64,000 nucleotides of DNA from DATJMJ01 sp035503915 (GTDB lineage Bacteria > Actinomycetota > Acidimicrobiia > Acidimicrobiales > Palsa-688), in contig DATJSU010000037.1 of assembly GCA_035503915.1 (NCBI GenBank), forward strand, positions 62,001 to 126,000, read 5' to 3'. The notes under the pieces were generated by a model. The model was not told the DNA's origin. It searched no databases and saw only the letters and a program-made list of their open reading frames with translations. How positions within the stretch are numbered: the first letter of the stretch is position 1; each line of letters opens with the position of its first letter. Positions 16,613 through 25,624 of the stretch are shown here, piece after piece. Both the position numbers and the translations under genes were made by a program.

Positions 16613-17575
16613 GTGAGCCACTACCACACACCAACCACAGAGGGGGACCCAGGGCCTCGCGCGTCGCCCGCACGACCACCCTGGGCGCGAACGATTGGGA
16701 TCGAGGTGTCAATGGGCGAAGGACCTTCCTCACTAGCGCCAGCCCTGGGTGGGGCCAGCGAGGCCCCGCTGCCGGCTCCGCCGGACATCGATGGGTCGAT
16801 CGCCGAGCTCCCTGGGCTCTTGGCGCGCTCAGAAAACGGCATCCAGTTCATATACCAGTCGCTCGAGCTGATTGCTGCCAGGTACCGCCTGAGCGACCTT
16901 GCAATAGTCGTCCAGCAGCCCGATCGTCCGCAGGTGTTCCGTCTCAAGCGCGCGCCTTTAGGGGCCGGGCCCAAGCCCGTACCCACGTACCTGCAACGAG
17001 CGCTGTCGGGGGCGCCTGGTGTGTACGCCGACCCGCCGGTGGTGGGGACGTTGGTGGCAGCAGCTCTTGTCAGCCTCGCGGAGCTCGCCCTTCGCCTTGA
17101 CGTCCTCGGGCACGACGCGAGCCACGATTCCCTCACGGGGCTGCTCAACCGCCGGAGCTACGAGCTCCTGCTGGAACAGGCGACAAGCCGAGCCCGCCGG
17201 TACGGGTGGCCGTTCGCGCTCGTCCTACTCGACCTGGACGATTTCAAGGTGGTCAACGACCGTTATGGGCACGCTGCGGGCGACGCTGCTCTCCGGGCTG
17301 TCGGCGAGGAGCTTCGCGCTGCCCTCCGCAGCGGCGACGTGGCAGCTCGGCTCGGTGGGGACGAGTTCGCACTGCTGGTCGTGGGGGTTGAGAACGCCGC
17401 CTCTCTCTCACCGATCCTCGGCCGCCTGAAGAGAGCCCTGGAAAGGGCGGTACCGCAAACGACCGTCGGCTTCTCGGTAGGTGTTGCGTGCTTCCCCTCC
17501 GACACCGAAGAGCCCGACGCGCTCATGGGGATGGCGGACGAGAGGCTGTACGCGGCCAAAGCGACGTTAGGGTAA
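16613..17575 (+). CDS. Diguanylate cyclase (GGDEF) with N-terminal sensor-like domain
   Basis: Makes cyclic di-GMP from GTP. The C-terminal GGDEF domain begins HDSLTGLLNRRSYELLLEQ, has the metal-binding LLDLDDFKVVNDRYGH and the active loop RLGGDEFALLV. RSGD lies five residues before it and forms an intact product-inhibition I-site. The first 170 residues contain a proline-rich leader and a region compatible with a degenerate GAF domain, but no membrane segment. The GTG at 16613 and the ATG at 16712 both have GAGG five bases ahead, so the protein may be 320 or 287 residues. The only possible c-di-GMP targets in the window are the two PilZ proteins 11 kb away. Confidence 0.9.
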   Translation: MSHYHTPTTEGDPGPRASPARPPWARTIGIEVSMGEGPSSLAPALGGASEAPLPAPPDIDGSIAELPGLLARSENGIQFIYQSLELIAARYRLSDLAIVVQQPDRPQVFRLKRAPLGAGPKPVPTYLQRALSGAPGVYADPPVVGTLVAAALVSLAELALRLDVLGHDASHDSLTGLLNRRSYELLLEQATSRARRYGWPFALVLLDLDDFKVVNDRYGHAAGDAALRAVGEELRAALRSGDVAARLGGDEFALLVVGVENAASLSPILGRLKRALERAVPQTTVGFSVGVACFPSDTEEPDALMGMADERLYAAKATLG

Positions 17576-17583
17576 GCGCCGCC

Positions 17584-18147
17584 ATGAAGGACGCCCTCGA
17601 ACTTGAACTGAGGCAACTGCCGGGCGTTTCCTTCGTCTCGTTTTTCGAAGAGGGCGGCACGAGCTATATAGAGCTGGTCGTGGCTGAGGGCGCCGAACAT
17701 GCCAGGGTGAGGGAAGAGGCCGCGCGATGCGTAGTGAACCACCTCGAAGCACCGGCGGACATAAGGGTGATGGGGGTCCCGAGCGAGGTCCAAGTCGACC
17801 AACCCAGCGGCAACCGGGTCGTGCTGGTGGTCGTCTTGCCTAGCGACGGTGGCGCCGCTATCGAGGTGCAGCTGTCGCGTTCGGGGCGGCAGTACGCCAG
17901 CCAAGCGGTGGCAGGCGACACAGCGGCCGTGGGCCGTGCGGTCCTCGACGCGCTCAGGGGCCTTGACGTCTACGTGCCTTACGAGGTCGTTGGCTTGCAC
18001 GCCCTGCCTTCGGAGTGGGGAGCCGGCCTGCTGGCGGTACTGCGCGACACCAACACGGGCCAGCTCCGCCGGGGCGTTGCCGGAGGGCGCGCACCAGCTG
18101 ACGCCGCAGCGAGGGCTGTCCTCAACGCCCTCAACCGTTCGCTCTAA
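17584..18147 (+). CDS. Conserved-looking hypothetical protein
   Basis: 187 residues, soluble, not recognised. The N-terminal 80 residues alternate short strands and helices (FVSFFEEGGTSYIELVVAEG, then VREEAARCVVNHL), rather like an ACT fold. The second half (RVVLVVVLPSDGGAAIEVQLSRSGRQYASQAV and VGRAVLDALRGL) resembles the small regulatory domains of biosynthetic enzymes. It starts 8 bases after the GGDEF gene and is probably co-transcribed with it, so it could modulate that enzyme. No catalytic motif is visible and no function is claimed. Confidence 0.65.
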   Translation: MKDALELELRQLPGVSFVSFFEEGGTSYIELVVAEGAEHARVREEAARCVVNHLEAPADIRVMGVPSEVQVDQPSGNRVVLVVVLPSDGGAAIEVQLSRSGRQYASQAVAGDTAAVGRAVLDALRGLDVYVPYEVVGLHALPSEWGAGLLAVLRDTNTGQLRRGVAGGRAPADAAARAVLNALNRSL

Positions 18148-18213
18148 GGGCGCTCTCGGGACGCCCTCAACTTGCCCCCGCGGACCTTGCGTCATTAGGG
18201 CAAACTTCTAGGC

Positions 18214-19029
18214 GTGGTCGCTGGCATGATGCTCTTGAGCGCTTACCCTTCCTACCTCGGGACCGGTGCAGGGTCGCTTGTCGAGCATTCGCCGCTTGGC
18301 TTCGTTGTGGCTTTCGGGGCCGGCGTGATCTCTTTCTTGTCGCCTTGTGTACTGCCGCTGGTCCCCTCTTATCTCTCCATGATGTCTGGGGTGGGCGTCA
18401 GCGCGACCTCGACGGCTCCCTTGGAAGCCCGCCGCAAAAAGGTCCTCGTCTCCAGCCTCCTTTTCGTAGCCGGTTTCTCGGTCGTCTTCGCAGTCCTCGA
18501 AGCGACCGCGAGCGCAGCGTCCGCACCCTTACGCACTCACCGGGTGGTCTTCGACGACGTTTCCGGAGGCCTCATCATCGTGATGGGCCTCGTTATCGCC
18601 GGAGCGCTCCGCCACCCCTGGCTCGAGCGCGAGCGCCGGTTCACCCTAAGCCCGTCATCGCTGGGGCCCTGGGCGGCTCCGGTCATGGGGATGACCTTCG
18701 CGTTCGGTTGGACGCCGTGCATCACGCCGGTACTTGCCGCGGTGCTCGGCCTGGCTTCGAGCCAGGGCACCCTCGCTCGGGGCGAGGCCATGCTCGTCGC
18801 CTATTCCTTGGGCCTCGGGGTACCCTTCGTCGCCACTGGGCTCGCGCTCGGCCGCCTGGCTCACGCGTTTGCGTTTGCCAGGCGCCATGCTCGCGCCATC
18901 AGCGTCGGCTCGGGCTTGCTCTTGGCGGCTCTTGGGGTCCTGATGATCACCAGAGAAGTTGGAGAAGTGTCGTCTTGGTCACAGAGCGTGCTCCAGCACG
19001 TCGGCCTTGGGAGCCTCGGCTCGGCCTAA
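18214..19029 (+). CDS. ccdA: Cytochrome c biogenesis protein CcdA (DsbD family)
   Basis: Membrane protein that passes reducing equivalents across the membrane to keep the apocytochrome and CcmG thiols reduced. The 271 residues contain six hydrophobic segments. The two membrane cysteines that define the family are in FLSPCVLPLVPSYL (Cys45) and FGWTPCITPVLAAVL (Cys169). It starts at a GTG and opens the ccm locus, 42 bases ahead of ccmA. Confidence 0.92.
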   Translation: MVAGMMLLSAYPSYLGTGAGSLVEHSPLGFVVAFGAGVISFLSPCVLPLVPSYLSMMSGVGVSATSTAPLEARRKKVLVSSLLFVAGFSVVFAVLEATASAASAPLRTHRVVFDDVSGGLIIVMGLVIAGALRHPWLERERRFTLSPSSLGPWAAPVMGMTFAFGWTPCITPVLAAVLGLASSQGTLARGEAMLVAYSLGLGVPFVATGLALGRLAHAFAFARRHARAISVGSGLLLAALGVLMITREVGEVSSWSQSVLQHVGLGSLGSA

Positions 19030-19071
19030 ATTTCTTCGGCGTACCGTCGTAGCTAGAGTTAGACGCCGGTA

Positions 19072-19779
19072 ATGCAACTTTCTGCGCGCCTCAGGGGCGC
19101 CATAGCACTCGCGGGCCAGTACCCCCTTTTGGCTGGCGTCGACCTGGACGTTCGCGAAGGCGAGATCCTCGTCGTGCGGGGTGCCAACGGCGCCGGCAAG
19201 ACGAGCCTTCTTCGCGTTCTCGCCGGCCTGTTGCCTTTGAGCTCGGGCGACGCCTTCGTCCTCGGGCTCGAACCTCTCCAAGATGCTCGTGAGCTGCGCC
19301 CACTGGTGGGCCTCCTCGGCCACCGCAACGGGCTTTACGACGACCTCACCGCGGAACAGAACGTCCGCTTCGCCGTCGCCGCGGCCCGCCTACCAAGAGC
19401 GCGGGCGTCCCTCGCCCTGGAAAGGCTGGGGCTCAGCGGCCAGGCGAGGGCGCTCCCGGCGGGGAAGCTTTCTGCTGGCCAGCGCCGGCGCGTCGCCTTG
19501 GCCAGCCTCCTTGCCCGCCAACCGCGCCTTTGGCTTTTGGACGAGCCGCACGCCGGCCTCGACGCTGAGCACCGCCGCCTCTTGGACGAGCTGTTGCGGG
19601 AGGTCTGTTCTGAAGGTGCCACGGTCGTCCTCGCCTCTCACGAGGAGTACCTCTGGGAAGCGCTCGCGACAAGGACTGTGACCATGGCGGGCGGCACGGT
19701 GCTCGACGGGTTGCTCGAGAGCTGGCTCCCCGGCGGCGAAGACGCGGCCCGAGCCGTGGAGGTAACGAATGTGGCGTGA
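19072..19779 (+). CDS. ccmA: Haem exporter ATP-binding protein CcmA
   Basis: ATPase of the CcmABCD complex, which releases haem-loaded CcmE. The 235 residues show Walker A GANGAGKT (residues 37-44), signature LSAGQRRRVALASLL, Walker B LWLLDEPHAGLD and a switch histidine in LASHEEY. It overlaps ccmB by 11 bases, which supports the assignment over a generic drug ATPase. Confidence 0.9.
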   Translation: MQLSARLRGAIALAGQYPLLAGVDLDVREGEILVVRGANGAGKTSLLRVLAGLLPLSSGDAFVLGLEPLQDARELRPLVGLLGHRNGLYDDLTAEQNVRFAVAAARLPRARASLALERLGLSGQARALPAGKLSAGQRRRVALASLLARQPRLWLLDEPHAGLDAEHRRLLDELLREVCSEGATVVLASHEEYLWEALATRTVTMAGGTVLDGLLESWLPGGEDAARAVEVTNVA

Positions 19780-20437
19780 CGCCCTCCTCGTCGCAGGCAA
19801 GGACTTGCGCATCGAGGGGCGGGCGAAGGTGGCGTTGAACCAGGTAGGCCCGTACGCGCTGGTGGTGCTCCTGCTGTTCGGTTTTGCGTTCGACGAGGAC
19901 CGCCCGCTCCTCGAAAACGCCGCGCCCGGTTTGTTTTGGGTTGCGGTGCTGTTCAGCGGGCTCCTTGCCGTACAGAGGAGCTTCTCTCTGGAAAGCTCCG
20001 ACGGGGCAGTTGACGGCTTGCGACTATCGAGGTTGGACCCTGCAGGGGTCTTCCTCGGGAAAGCGGCAGCCGTGGCTTTACAGCTCGTCGTTTTGGAAAT
20101 CCTGCTCACGCTCGGGATAGTCGTCCTGTTCCACACCGAGCTCTCGGGAGCCGCTTTGTTAGCCGTGAGCGGGGTAGTCTCGACTGTCGGGGTAGCGACT
20201 GCGGGGGTTGCTTATGCTGCGCTCTCCATGGGCCTGCGGGTGCGAGAGACGCTCTTACCCCTGCTCCTCGCACCCGTGCTCGCCCCGATCGTGCTTGCCG
20301 CCACTGAGGCTTGGCGTTCGGCCCTGCACCTCTCCACCGACGACGGCTGGCGGTGGCTCGTGCTCCTCGGCTGTTTCGCAGCGGTGTACCTGGCTGGCGG
20401 CGTACTGAGTTTTGGAAGTTTGATGGAGGAGACATGA
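19769..20437 (+). CDS. ccmB: Haem exporter permease CcmB
   Basis: 222-residue membrane subunit of CcmABCD with about six hydrophobic segments. The N-terminal KDLRIEGRAKVALNQV and the SFSLESSDGAVDGLRLSRLDP stretch match the CcmB pattern. It lies between ccmA (11-base overlap) and ccmC (ATGA overlap). Confidence 0.9.
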   Translation: MWRDALLVAGKDLRIEGRAKVALNQVGPYALVVLLLFGFAFDEDRPLLENAAPGLFWVAVLFSGLLAVQRSFSLESSDGAVDGLRLSRLDPAGVFLGKAAAVALQLVVLEILLTLGIVVLFHTELSGAALLAVSGVVSTVGVATAGVAYAALSMGLRVRETLLPLLLAPVLAPIVLAATEAWRSALHLSTDDGWRWLVLLGCFAAVYLAGGVLSFGSLMEET

Positions 20438-21249
20438 GGTCTGTCCTCGCTCCCCCGAGACGCCTGACGCGCGCCCTCGGGTGGTCCGCCCTCGCCGCCC
20501 TCGCGCTCAACACGTGGTGGGGGCTTTGGCTCAGCCCGCCCGACGTCGTGCAGGGGCAGTTCGTCCGCATGCTCTATGTCCATCCCGCGGTCGCGACCAT
20601 GTGCTATGCGGGCTTTGGATTGTGCGCTCTTGCAAGTGTCGCCTGGCTCTTGCCGCGCCTACGCAGCCCTCGCTGGGACCGGCTTGCTGTCGCCGGCGCA
20701 GAAGTCGGTGCCGTCTTTTGCGCCGCCACGCTCATTACGGGGTCTATTTGGGGAAGGGCGTCGTGGGGCGTCTGGTGGACATGGGACGCGAGGCTCACCT
20801 TGACAGCGATCCTCTTTGCGCTCTCGCTCGGGTACCTCGCGCTTCGCCGAGCTGTCAGTAACCCCCAGTCGCGTGCTTTTGTCTCTTCCCTGGTCGCTCT
20901 CCTGATGGCGCTCACCGTCGTAGTGGACCACTATGCGACCGACTGGTTCGTCACGCTCCACCAAGGCGAGACGCTCCCGGTACCGAGCCCGACTGTGCAC
21001 GGCTGGCAATTGGCGACGATGCTCGTCTCGTTCTTCGCCTTTGCGCTTGTGTTCGCCTGGCTCGTCGTGCACCGTTACCGCCTCGAGGCCTTGGAGGAAC
21101 GCTATGACTCAGAAGCCTTCACGTTGGCTCTGCAAGCTCGCCGCTCTGAGGGTGAAGGCGTCCAGCCTCCCCCACACGTGGTGAAAATTGCCCCCGAGCC
21201 CGCTGGTCAGGGCCAGGACCGGCAACCTGTCGAGGTCCCGAGCCGTTGA
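20434..21249 (+). CDS. ccmC: Haem handling protein CcmC
   Basis: Inner-membrane member of the haem-handling family that loads haem onto CcmE. The 271 residues carry the tryptophan-rich WGVWWTWDARLT (from residue 111). Candidate haem-ligand histidines are His50, His166 and His176 (VVDHYATDWFVTLHQGE). The ATG at 20434 overlaps the ccmB stop. The C-terminal tail (about residues 215-271) is longer and more charged than in E. coli CcmC. Confidence 0.92.
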   Translation: MRSVLAPPRRLTRALGWSALAALALNTWWGLWLSPPDVVQGQFVRMLYVHPAVATMCYAGFGLCALASVAWLLPRLRSPRWDRLAVAGAEVGAVFCAATLITGSIWGRASWGVWWTWDARLTLTAILFALSLGYLALRRAVSNPQSRAFVSSLVALLMALTVVVDHYATDWFVTLHQGETLPVPSPTVHGWQLATMLVSFFAFALVFAWLVVHRYRLEALEERYDSEAFTLALQARRSEGEGVQPPPHVVKIAPEPAGQGQDRQPVEVPSR

Positions 21250-21368
21250 ATTACGTAATTGCCGCTTGGATGTCCTGCGGGGCACTGCTGGTGATCTACG
21301 CAGTGCGAACGGTGCGCCGCGAGCGCTCGTTGCGAAAGCTCCTCGGCAAGGACGCCCCATGGCGGTGA
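21246..21368 (+). CDS. ccmD: Small membrane protein CcmD
   Basis: A 40-codon gene with a TTG start inside the ccmC stop (TTGA) and a stop overlapping the first codons of ccmE. The product has one hydrophobic segment (NYVIAAWMSCGALLVIYAV) followed by a basic tail (RTVRRERSLRKLLGK), the standard CcmD layout. CcmD is needed to free holo-CcmE from CcmABC. It is too short for most gene callers, but position, topology and double overlap make the call solid. Confidence 0.85.
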   Translation: MNYVIAAWMSCGALLVIYAVRTVRRERSLRKLLGKDAPWR

Positions 21369-21814
21369 GCCGGCGGCGCTCGCTCGCCACCCGCCGGCAA
21401 AGGATCGTTGCCGCCCTGGTCATAGTGGCCGCTCTCGGCGTGTTGATGTGGAAGGGCCTTTCCAACGCCCTCGACTATTACCTGACCGCGAACACCGCCG
21501 TCGCCGAGCGTGCCCAATTAGGGGTAAATGACTTCCGTATCCAGGGCACCGTCCTGCCCGGTTTGCGCCAGGTCGGTACGGTCCTGCACTTTTCCATCAC
21601 CTCTCACGACGTTGACGTACATGTCGCGAGCACTGGTTCCCCGCCACAGCTTTTCAAGGTGGGCATGCCAGTCGTGCTCGCCGGGCACTGGCAGGGCGAC
21701 GTTTTTTCGAGCTACCAGATAATGGTGCAGCACAGCTCCAACTACGTCGAGGCCCACCCCGTGCCGGCCAAACCAAAGTCGCTCGCGAGCCGCTCGGCCG
21801 GGACCGGTAAATGA
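21359..21814 (+). CDS. ccmE: Haem chaperone CcmE
   Basis: Periplasmic-side haem chaperone, 151 residues, anchored by one N-terminal membrane segment (about residues 16-32). The covalent haem site is His125 in QHSSNY, matching the HDENY consensus in the histidine and tyrosine but with SS in the middle. The OB-fold region VNDFRIQGTVLPG is typical. It starts within ccmD and overlaps ccmF (ATGA). Confidence 0.9.
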   Translation: MAVSRRRSLATRRQRIVAALVIVAALGVLMWKGLSNALDYYLTANTAVAERAQLGVNDFRIQGTVLPGLRQVGTVLHFSITSHDVDVHVASTGSPPQLFKVGMPVVLAGHWQGDVFSSYQIMVQHSSNYVEAHPVPAKPKSLASRSAGTGK

Positions 21815-23847
21815 ACATTGCTCTTGGCGAAAGCGGGCTGCTGCTCGCTTTCCTCGGCGCCGTGGGCGGGGCAGTTGTCCTCTCTGCCGGTATGGCGCGC
21901 AACCGTGCTTCGATGTTGCGCGCAGGCGAGAGCTATATTTGGCTCGTCGTCGCCGGGGCGGTCATCGCCACGTTCGCGATGCAGCGGGCGCTCATAACCC
22001 ACGACTTCACCCTCGCTTATGTAGCAAGCAACGACAGTACTTTCACACCGCTCGTTTACCGCGTCACCGCTATGTGGTCGGATCTCTCCGGTTCGGTACT
22101 GCTTTGGGCGCTCATGCTCAGCGGTTACCTGGCTTTCATGTGGCTGCGCTACCGGCGTCGCAGCCAAGAGCCGCTTGTCCTGTGGGCCAAAGTGACGGGG
22201 TATGTCATTGCGGCCTTCTTTTTCGGGTTGATGTTGGCGGTCTCCAACCCCTTCGATCGAGTCCACGGTGCCGTGCCCACGCAAGGCCCGGGGCCCAACC
22301 CCCTGCTCCAGGACAGGCTGCTCGTGGCTTTCCACCCGCCGATGCTCTACCTGGGCCTAGTCGGCTTTACCGTCCCGTTCTGCCTCGCGGTCGGTGGGCT
22401 CGTCACGGGCCAGACGAAGGAACCATGGCTCCAAGAGGGTCGCCGCTGGGCGATATTTTCCTGGGCCTGCCTCACTGCGGGGCTGGTGCTGGGTGCCTGG
22501 TGGAGTTACCAAGTGCTGGGCTGGGGTGGCTACTGGTCGTGGGACCCGGTGGAAAACTCGGCCCTCCTACCTTGGTTGACCGGCACCGCTTTCATCCACT
22601 CGGCGATGGTCCAGTCGAACCGTGGCATGCTTCGCGTTTGGAACCTGTCACTTTTGCTGGCCACCTTTGGCCTCACGATCCTCGGGACATTTTTTACCCG
22701 CTCGGGAGTGCTCGATTCTGTTCACGATTTCACCAACGACGGCGGGGTCGGGCCAGCGCTCCTCGCGTTTTTCGCGGTTACGGTGGCCATCTGCACCGGC
22801 TTGCTCATATGGCGCGGCGACGAACTGCATGTCCCGGGCTCACTGCAAAGCGCGATCTCGCGCGAGGGGGCGTTCCTGGCGAACAACTTGCTCTTTGCCG
22901 CCTTTGCCTTCGTCGTCCTCCTTGGGACAGTTTTCCCCTTGATCGTACAAGCTCTTAACGGGCCGTCACTCACCGTCGGGGCGCCATTTTTCGACACGAT
23001 GACGATGCCTATCGTCTTGTGCCTGCTGTTCCTTATGGCTGTAGCGCCGGTCCTGCCTTGGCAGCGCGCCTCGGGCCAGCTCCTGCGCCAACGCCTTGCC
23101 TGGCCGGCCGCCGCTTCCGCCCTGACCTTGGTTATCTGTGTTGCGGGGGGGTTGCGGGGTTTTTGGCCTCTTTTGGTCTTTACTCTCGCCGCTTTCGCGG
23201 GTGGTTCGGCACTGCGCCAACTGTGGTTGCTCACTAGGCGCTCCGGGCCGTTCGCGTTGGCCGGACGCTCAGGCGGGGGTATGGTCGTCCACCTCGGCGT
23301 CGTGGTGATCGCTGTTGCATTTGCGGCCAGCCACGCGTACCAGCACCAGGCGCAGCTTCTGCTCGATGTCGGGAAGCCGACCGTGTACCAAGGCCAAACG
23401 CTCGTCTACCGGGGTATGAGGACTGTCGAGTCGTCGGGGCGAGCGGTAGTCGAAGCGGTCGTCGACGTGGACGGGCATGAGTACTTCCCGGGCGTGGAAG
23501 AGTTCGCCCTTTCGAACGAGTCGGTCCCGAGCCCAGCGGTGCGCTCGACGCCAGCTCTCGACGTCTACCTGACCCTTGCCGACAGCCCCGCGAAAGCAAC
23601 GGCGCCTGCTGCCATCGACGTAACGACCGAGCCGATGGTGATCTGGCTCTGGGTGGGGGGTGCGGTCGTCTTCCTCGGCGCGCTCATGTCCCTGGCACCG
23701 AGCCGGAGGGCCGGCGTGGGGCGCCCTCGGGCAGCCGAGGACGGCGCCACGGTGCCAATCGAGGTCGACGAGCCGCTGAACCTGACTGGAGCCGAGCTCG
23801 AGCCGGTCGCCGCCGAGGCGGCCTCCGGGAGCGCAAGCAGAACATGA
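21811..23847 (+). CDS. ccmF: Cytochrome c haem lyase subunit CcmF
   Basis: Large polytopic protein (678 residues, roughly 14 hydrophobic segments) that attaches haem to apocytochrome c with CcmH. It contains the haem-handling motif GWGGYWSWDPVENS (residues 237-250), MWSDLSGSVLLW and the histidines in AFHPPMLYLG and HSAMVQSNRG. The C-terminal region ends in a charged cytosolic tail. It overlaps ccmE upstream and ccmG downstream by 4 bases each. Confidence 0.95.
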   Translation: MNIALGESGLLLAFLGAVGGAVVLSAGMARNRASMLRAGESYIWLVVAGAVIATFAMQRALITHDFTLAYVASNDSTFTPLVYRVTAMWSDLSGSVLLWALMLSGYLAFMWLRYRRRSQEPLVLWAKVTGYVIAAFFFGLMLAVSNPFDRVHGAVPTQGPGPNPLLQDRLLVAFHPPMLYLGLVGFTVPFCLAVGGLVTGQTKEPWLQEGRRWAIFSWACLTAGLVLGAWWSYQVLGWGGYWSWDPVENSALLPWLTGTAFIHSAMVQSNRGMLRVWNLSLLLATFGLTILGTFFTRSGVLDSVHDFTNDGGVGPALLAFFAVTVAICTGLLIWRGDELHVPGSLQSAISREGAFLANNLLFAAFAFVVLLGTVFPLIVQALNGPSLTVGAPFFDTMTMPIVLCLLFLMAVAPVLPWQRASGQLLRQRLAWPAAASALTLVICVAGGLRGFWPLLVFTLAAFAGGSALRQLWLLTRRSGPFALAGRSGGGMVVHLGVVVIAVAFAASHAYQHQAQLLLDVGKPTVYQGQTLVYRGMRTVESSGRAVVEAVVDVDGHEYFPGVEEFALSNESVPSPAVRSTPALDVYLTLADSPAKATAPAAIDVTTEPMVIWLWVGGAVVFLGALMSLAPSRRAGVGRPRAAEDGATVPIEVDEPLNLTGAELEPVAAEAASGSASRT

Positions 23848-24437
23848 GCGGGGGACCGACCGCCGGGATCGTGGCCCCCGCCCCTGTTCGCCGCCGCCGC
23901 GTTGTCATGTGGTCGGCGATCTGCGTTGCAGTCGCTGTCGCCGTGCTGATCGCAGTAATTGCCTCAGCTCAGCCGTCATCCGAGGTTTCCGCCAAGAGCC
24001 CTCTGTTGGGCAACACCGCGCCGGCGATCTCGGGCCGGGGATTGGAGGGCGGCCACTACACGCTTTCTCAGTTCCACGGCAGATGGGTGCTCGTCAATTT
24101 CATGGCGACGTGGTGCACCGCTTGCCAAAAGGAAATGCCCCAACTCGAGCGGTTCTGGGATGAACATTCCAAGCGCGGTGACGCTGTGGTCCTGACCGTG
24201 GCCGACGACCCGACCAACCTCGCGCAGCTACGCTCCTTCCTGATCTCAAAGGGCGCTCATTGGCCCGCGGTCGATGACCCGGCGGCCACAGTGTCTTACG
24301 GCCTGCAAGGCCTGCCGACCTCGTTCCTCGTGGCGCCGGACGGGGTCGTCTACTGGTACCTGCTGGGCGAAGTGCAGGCATCGCAGCTCGACAAGTTGTT
24401 GCAGCAGGGCGCCTCGTTGGGCCTCGGGCAGGCTTAG
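23844..24437 (+). CDS. ccmG: Thioredoxin-like CcmG/ResA
   Basis: Membrane-anchored thiol-disulphide oxidoreductase that reduces apocytochrome CxxCH cysteines. The 197 residues have an N-terminal anchor (about residues 20-40) and the redox site WCTAC (Cys91, Cys94). The cis-proline loop is in LQGLPTSFLVAPDG. It is likely recharged by CcdA, which opens the same locus. Confidence 0.9.
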   Translation: MSGGPTAGIVAPAPVRRRRVVMWSAICVAVAVAVLIAVIASAQPSSEVSAKSPLLGNTAPAISGRGLEGGHYTLSQFHGRWVLVNFMATWCTACQKEMPQLERFWDEHSKRGDAVVLTVADDPTNLAQLRSFLISKGAHWPAVDDPAATVSYGLQGLPTSFLVAPDGVVYWYLLGEVQASQLDKLLQQGASLGLGQA

Positions 24438-24455
24438 GGGGGCGGCACCGAGCCG

Positions 24456-25523
24456 ATGCAGCAGGCGCAGAGCGCGAAGCGCCACCGATGGGCCCTCAGC
24501 CTCCTCTGGGCCGCGGTCGCGGTCGCCGTCGCAACCGGCCTCTTGGTCGGCACAGGTGCCCTCGGCGGCGGCAAGGAGCGCTCTCCGAGCTCCCTTTACG
24601 AGCGCACGCTCCAGGTGGCAGGCGAGTACCGGTGCCCTGTTTGCGAAGGCCAAACCGCCGCCGCTTCGGAGGCGCCCGAGGCCGTTGAGATCAGGGATCT
24701 GGTCGGTGGCTGGTTGAGCGAAGGGCGCAGCCAAGCCCAAATTAAGAGCTACCTCGTAGAGCGGTACGGGCCTTCGATCCTCGAAAGGCCGCCTTCCAGC
24801 GGTGAGGGCCTTTGGCTGTGGTGGGTACCGGTAGTGGTCATCCTGCTTGCAGCGGGTGGTCTGGGCGTGGCTCTCCACCGTTGGCGGAAGGGCCCTGCTT
24901 CTGCGGCCGCTACAACGCGGTTTGGGCCCGAGCGGTCGGCCGAGCCGGCAACTGCGCCAGCAACCCGCGCGCAGAGCATGGCACTTCCGGGCGTCGGGGC
25001 GAGGGTCGCCTTGGGCAAGGCTGCCGTCCCCAGGTACCAGCGCGTGGCCTTTGGCGTCGGGCTGGCGTTCATAGTCCTGGCTGGGGCGCTTTGGTTCGTG
25101 GACCGTGCGTCGGGAGGCCGCGTGGCCGGTGGAACGGTCAGTGGCGGGCCGACCGGGATCGGTGCCGAGCTCGAGCAGGCAGCCTCGGAGACGAGCACCG
25201 ACCCTGCCGCAGCTCTTGCCCTATACGACCGAGTGCTCGCGAACGACCCGACCGAGGCGGTGGCTCTGACAGGGGAGGGCTGGATTTACGCACAAGCTGG
25301 TTTCGCCGCAAAAGGCGACGCTTTACTTGCCGAGGCCGAAAAGGATGACCCGAGCTTTGCCCTCGCTCACCTTTACCGGGGCTTCGTGCTCCTCGGTTAC
25401 GAGCGCGATCCGCAAGGCGCAGCCAATGAGTTCAAGTGGTACCTCACTCATGGCCCCGACGCCTCCCTCGAGGCAAAGGCCCGGGCAGCGCTCGCCATTG
25501 CCGAAGCAGAGGCAGGCCGCTGA
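24456..25523 (+). CDS. ccmH: CcmH with fused CcmI-like TPR domain
   Basis: 355 residues. After an N-terminal membrane segment (12-33) comes the CcmH signature YRCPVCEGQT with Cys60 and Cys63. The helical region IRDLVGGWLSEGRSQAQIKSYLVERYG follows, then a second membrane segment (about 115-135). The rest resembles CcmI: a third membrane segment (VAFGVGLAFIVLAGALWFV) and TPR repeats (about residues 225-350). In E. coli these functions are separate or differently fused. The fusion would join apocytochrome binding (TPR) to thiol chemistry (CxxC). It is the last gene of the ccm run. Confidence 0.88.
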   Translation: MQQAQSAKRHRWALSLLWAAVAVAVATGLLVGTGALGGGKERSPSSLYERTLQVAGEYRCPVCEGQTAAASEAPEAVEIRDLVGGWLSEGRSQAQIKSYLVERYGPSILERPPSSGEGLWLWWVPVVVILLAAGGLGVALHRWRKGPASAAATTRFGPERSAEPATAPATRAQSMALPGVGARVALGKAAVPRYQRVAFGVGLAFIVLAGALWFVDRASGGRVAGGTVSGGPTGIGAELEQAASETSTDPAAALALYDRVLANDPTEAVALTGEGWIYAQAGFAAKGDALLAEAEKDDPSFALAHLYRGFVLLGYERDPQGAANEFKWYLTHGPDASLEAKARAALAIAEAEAGR

Positions 25524-25624
25524 GACATTGTCCCGGGCAGGCCGTGGGCTTCTGGCGTCGGTGCCCTGGACGCGCAATGATCACCGTTGGCGCTCCCTTC
25601 GCCTAGCGACCACAGGAGGAAAAG

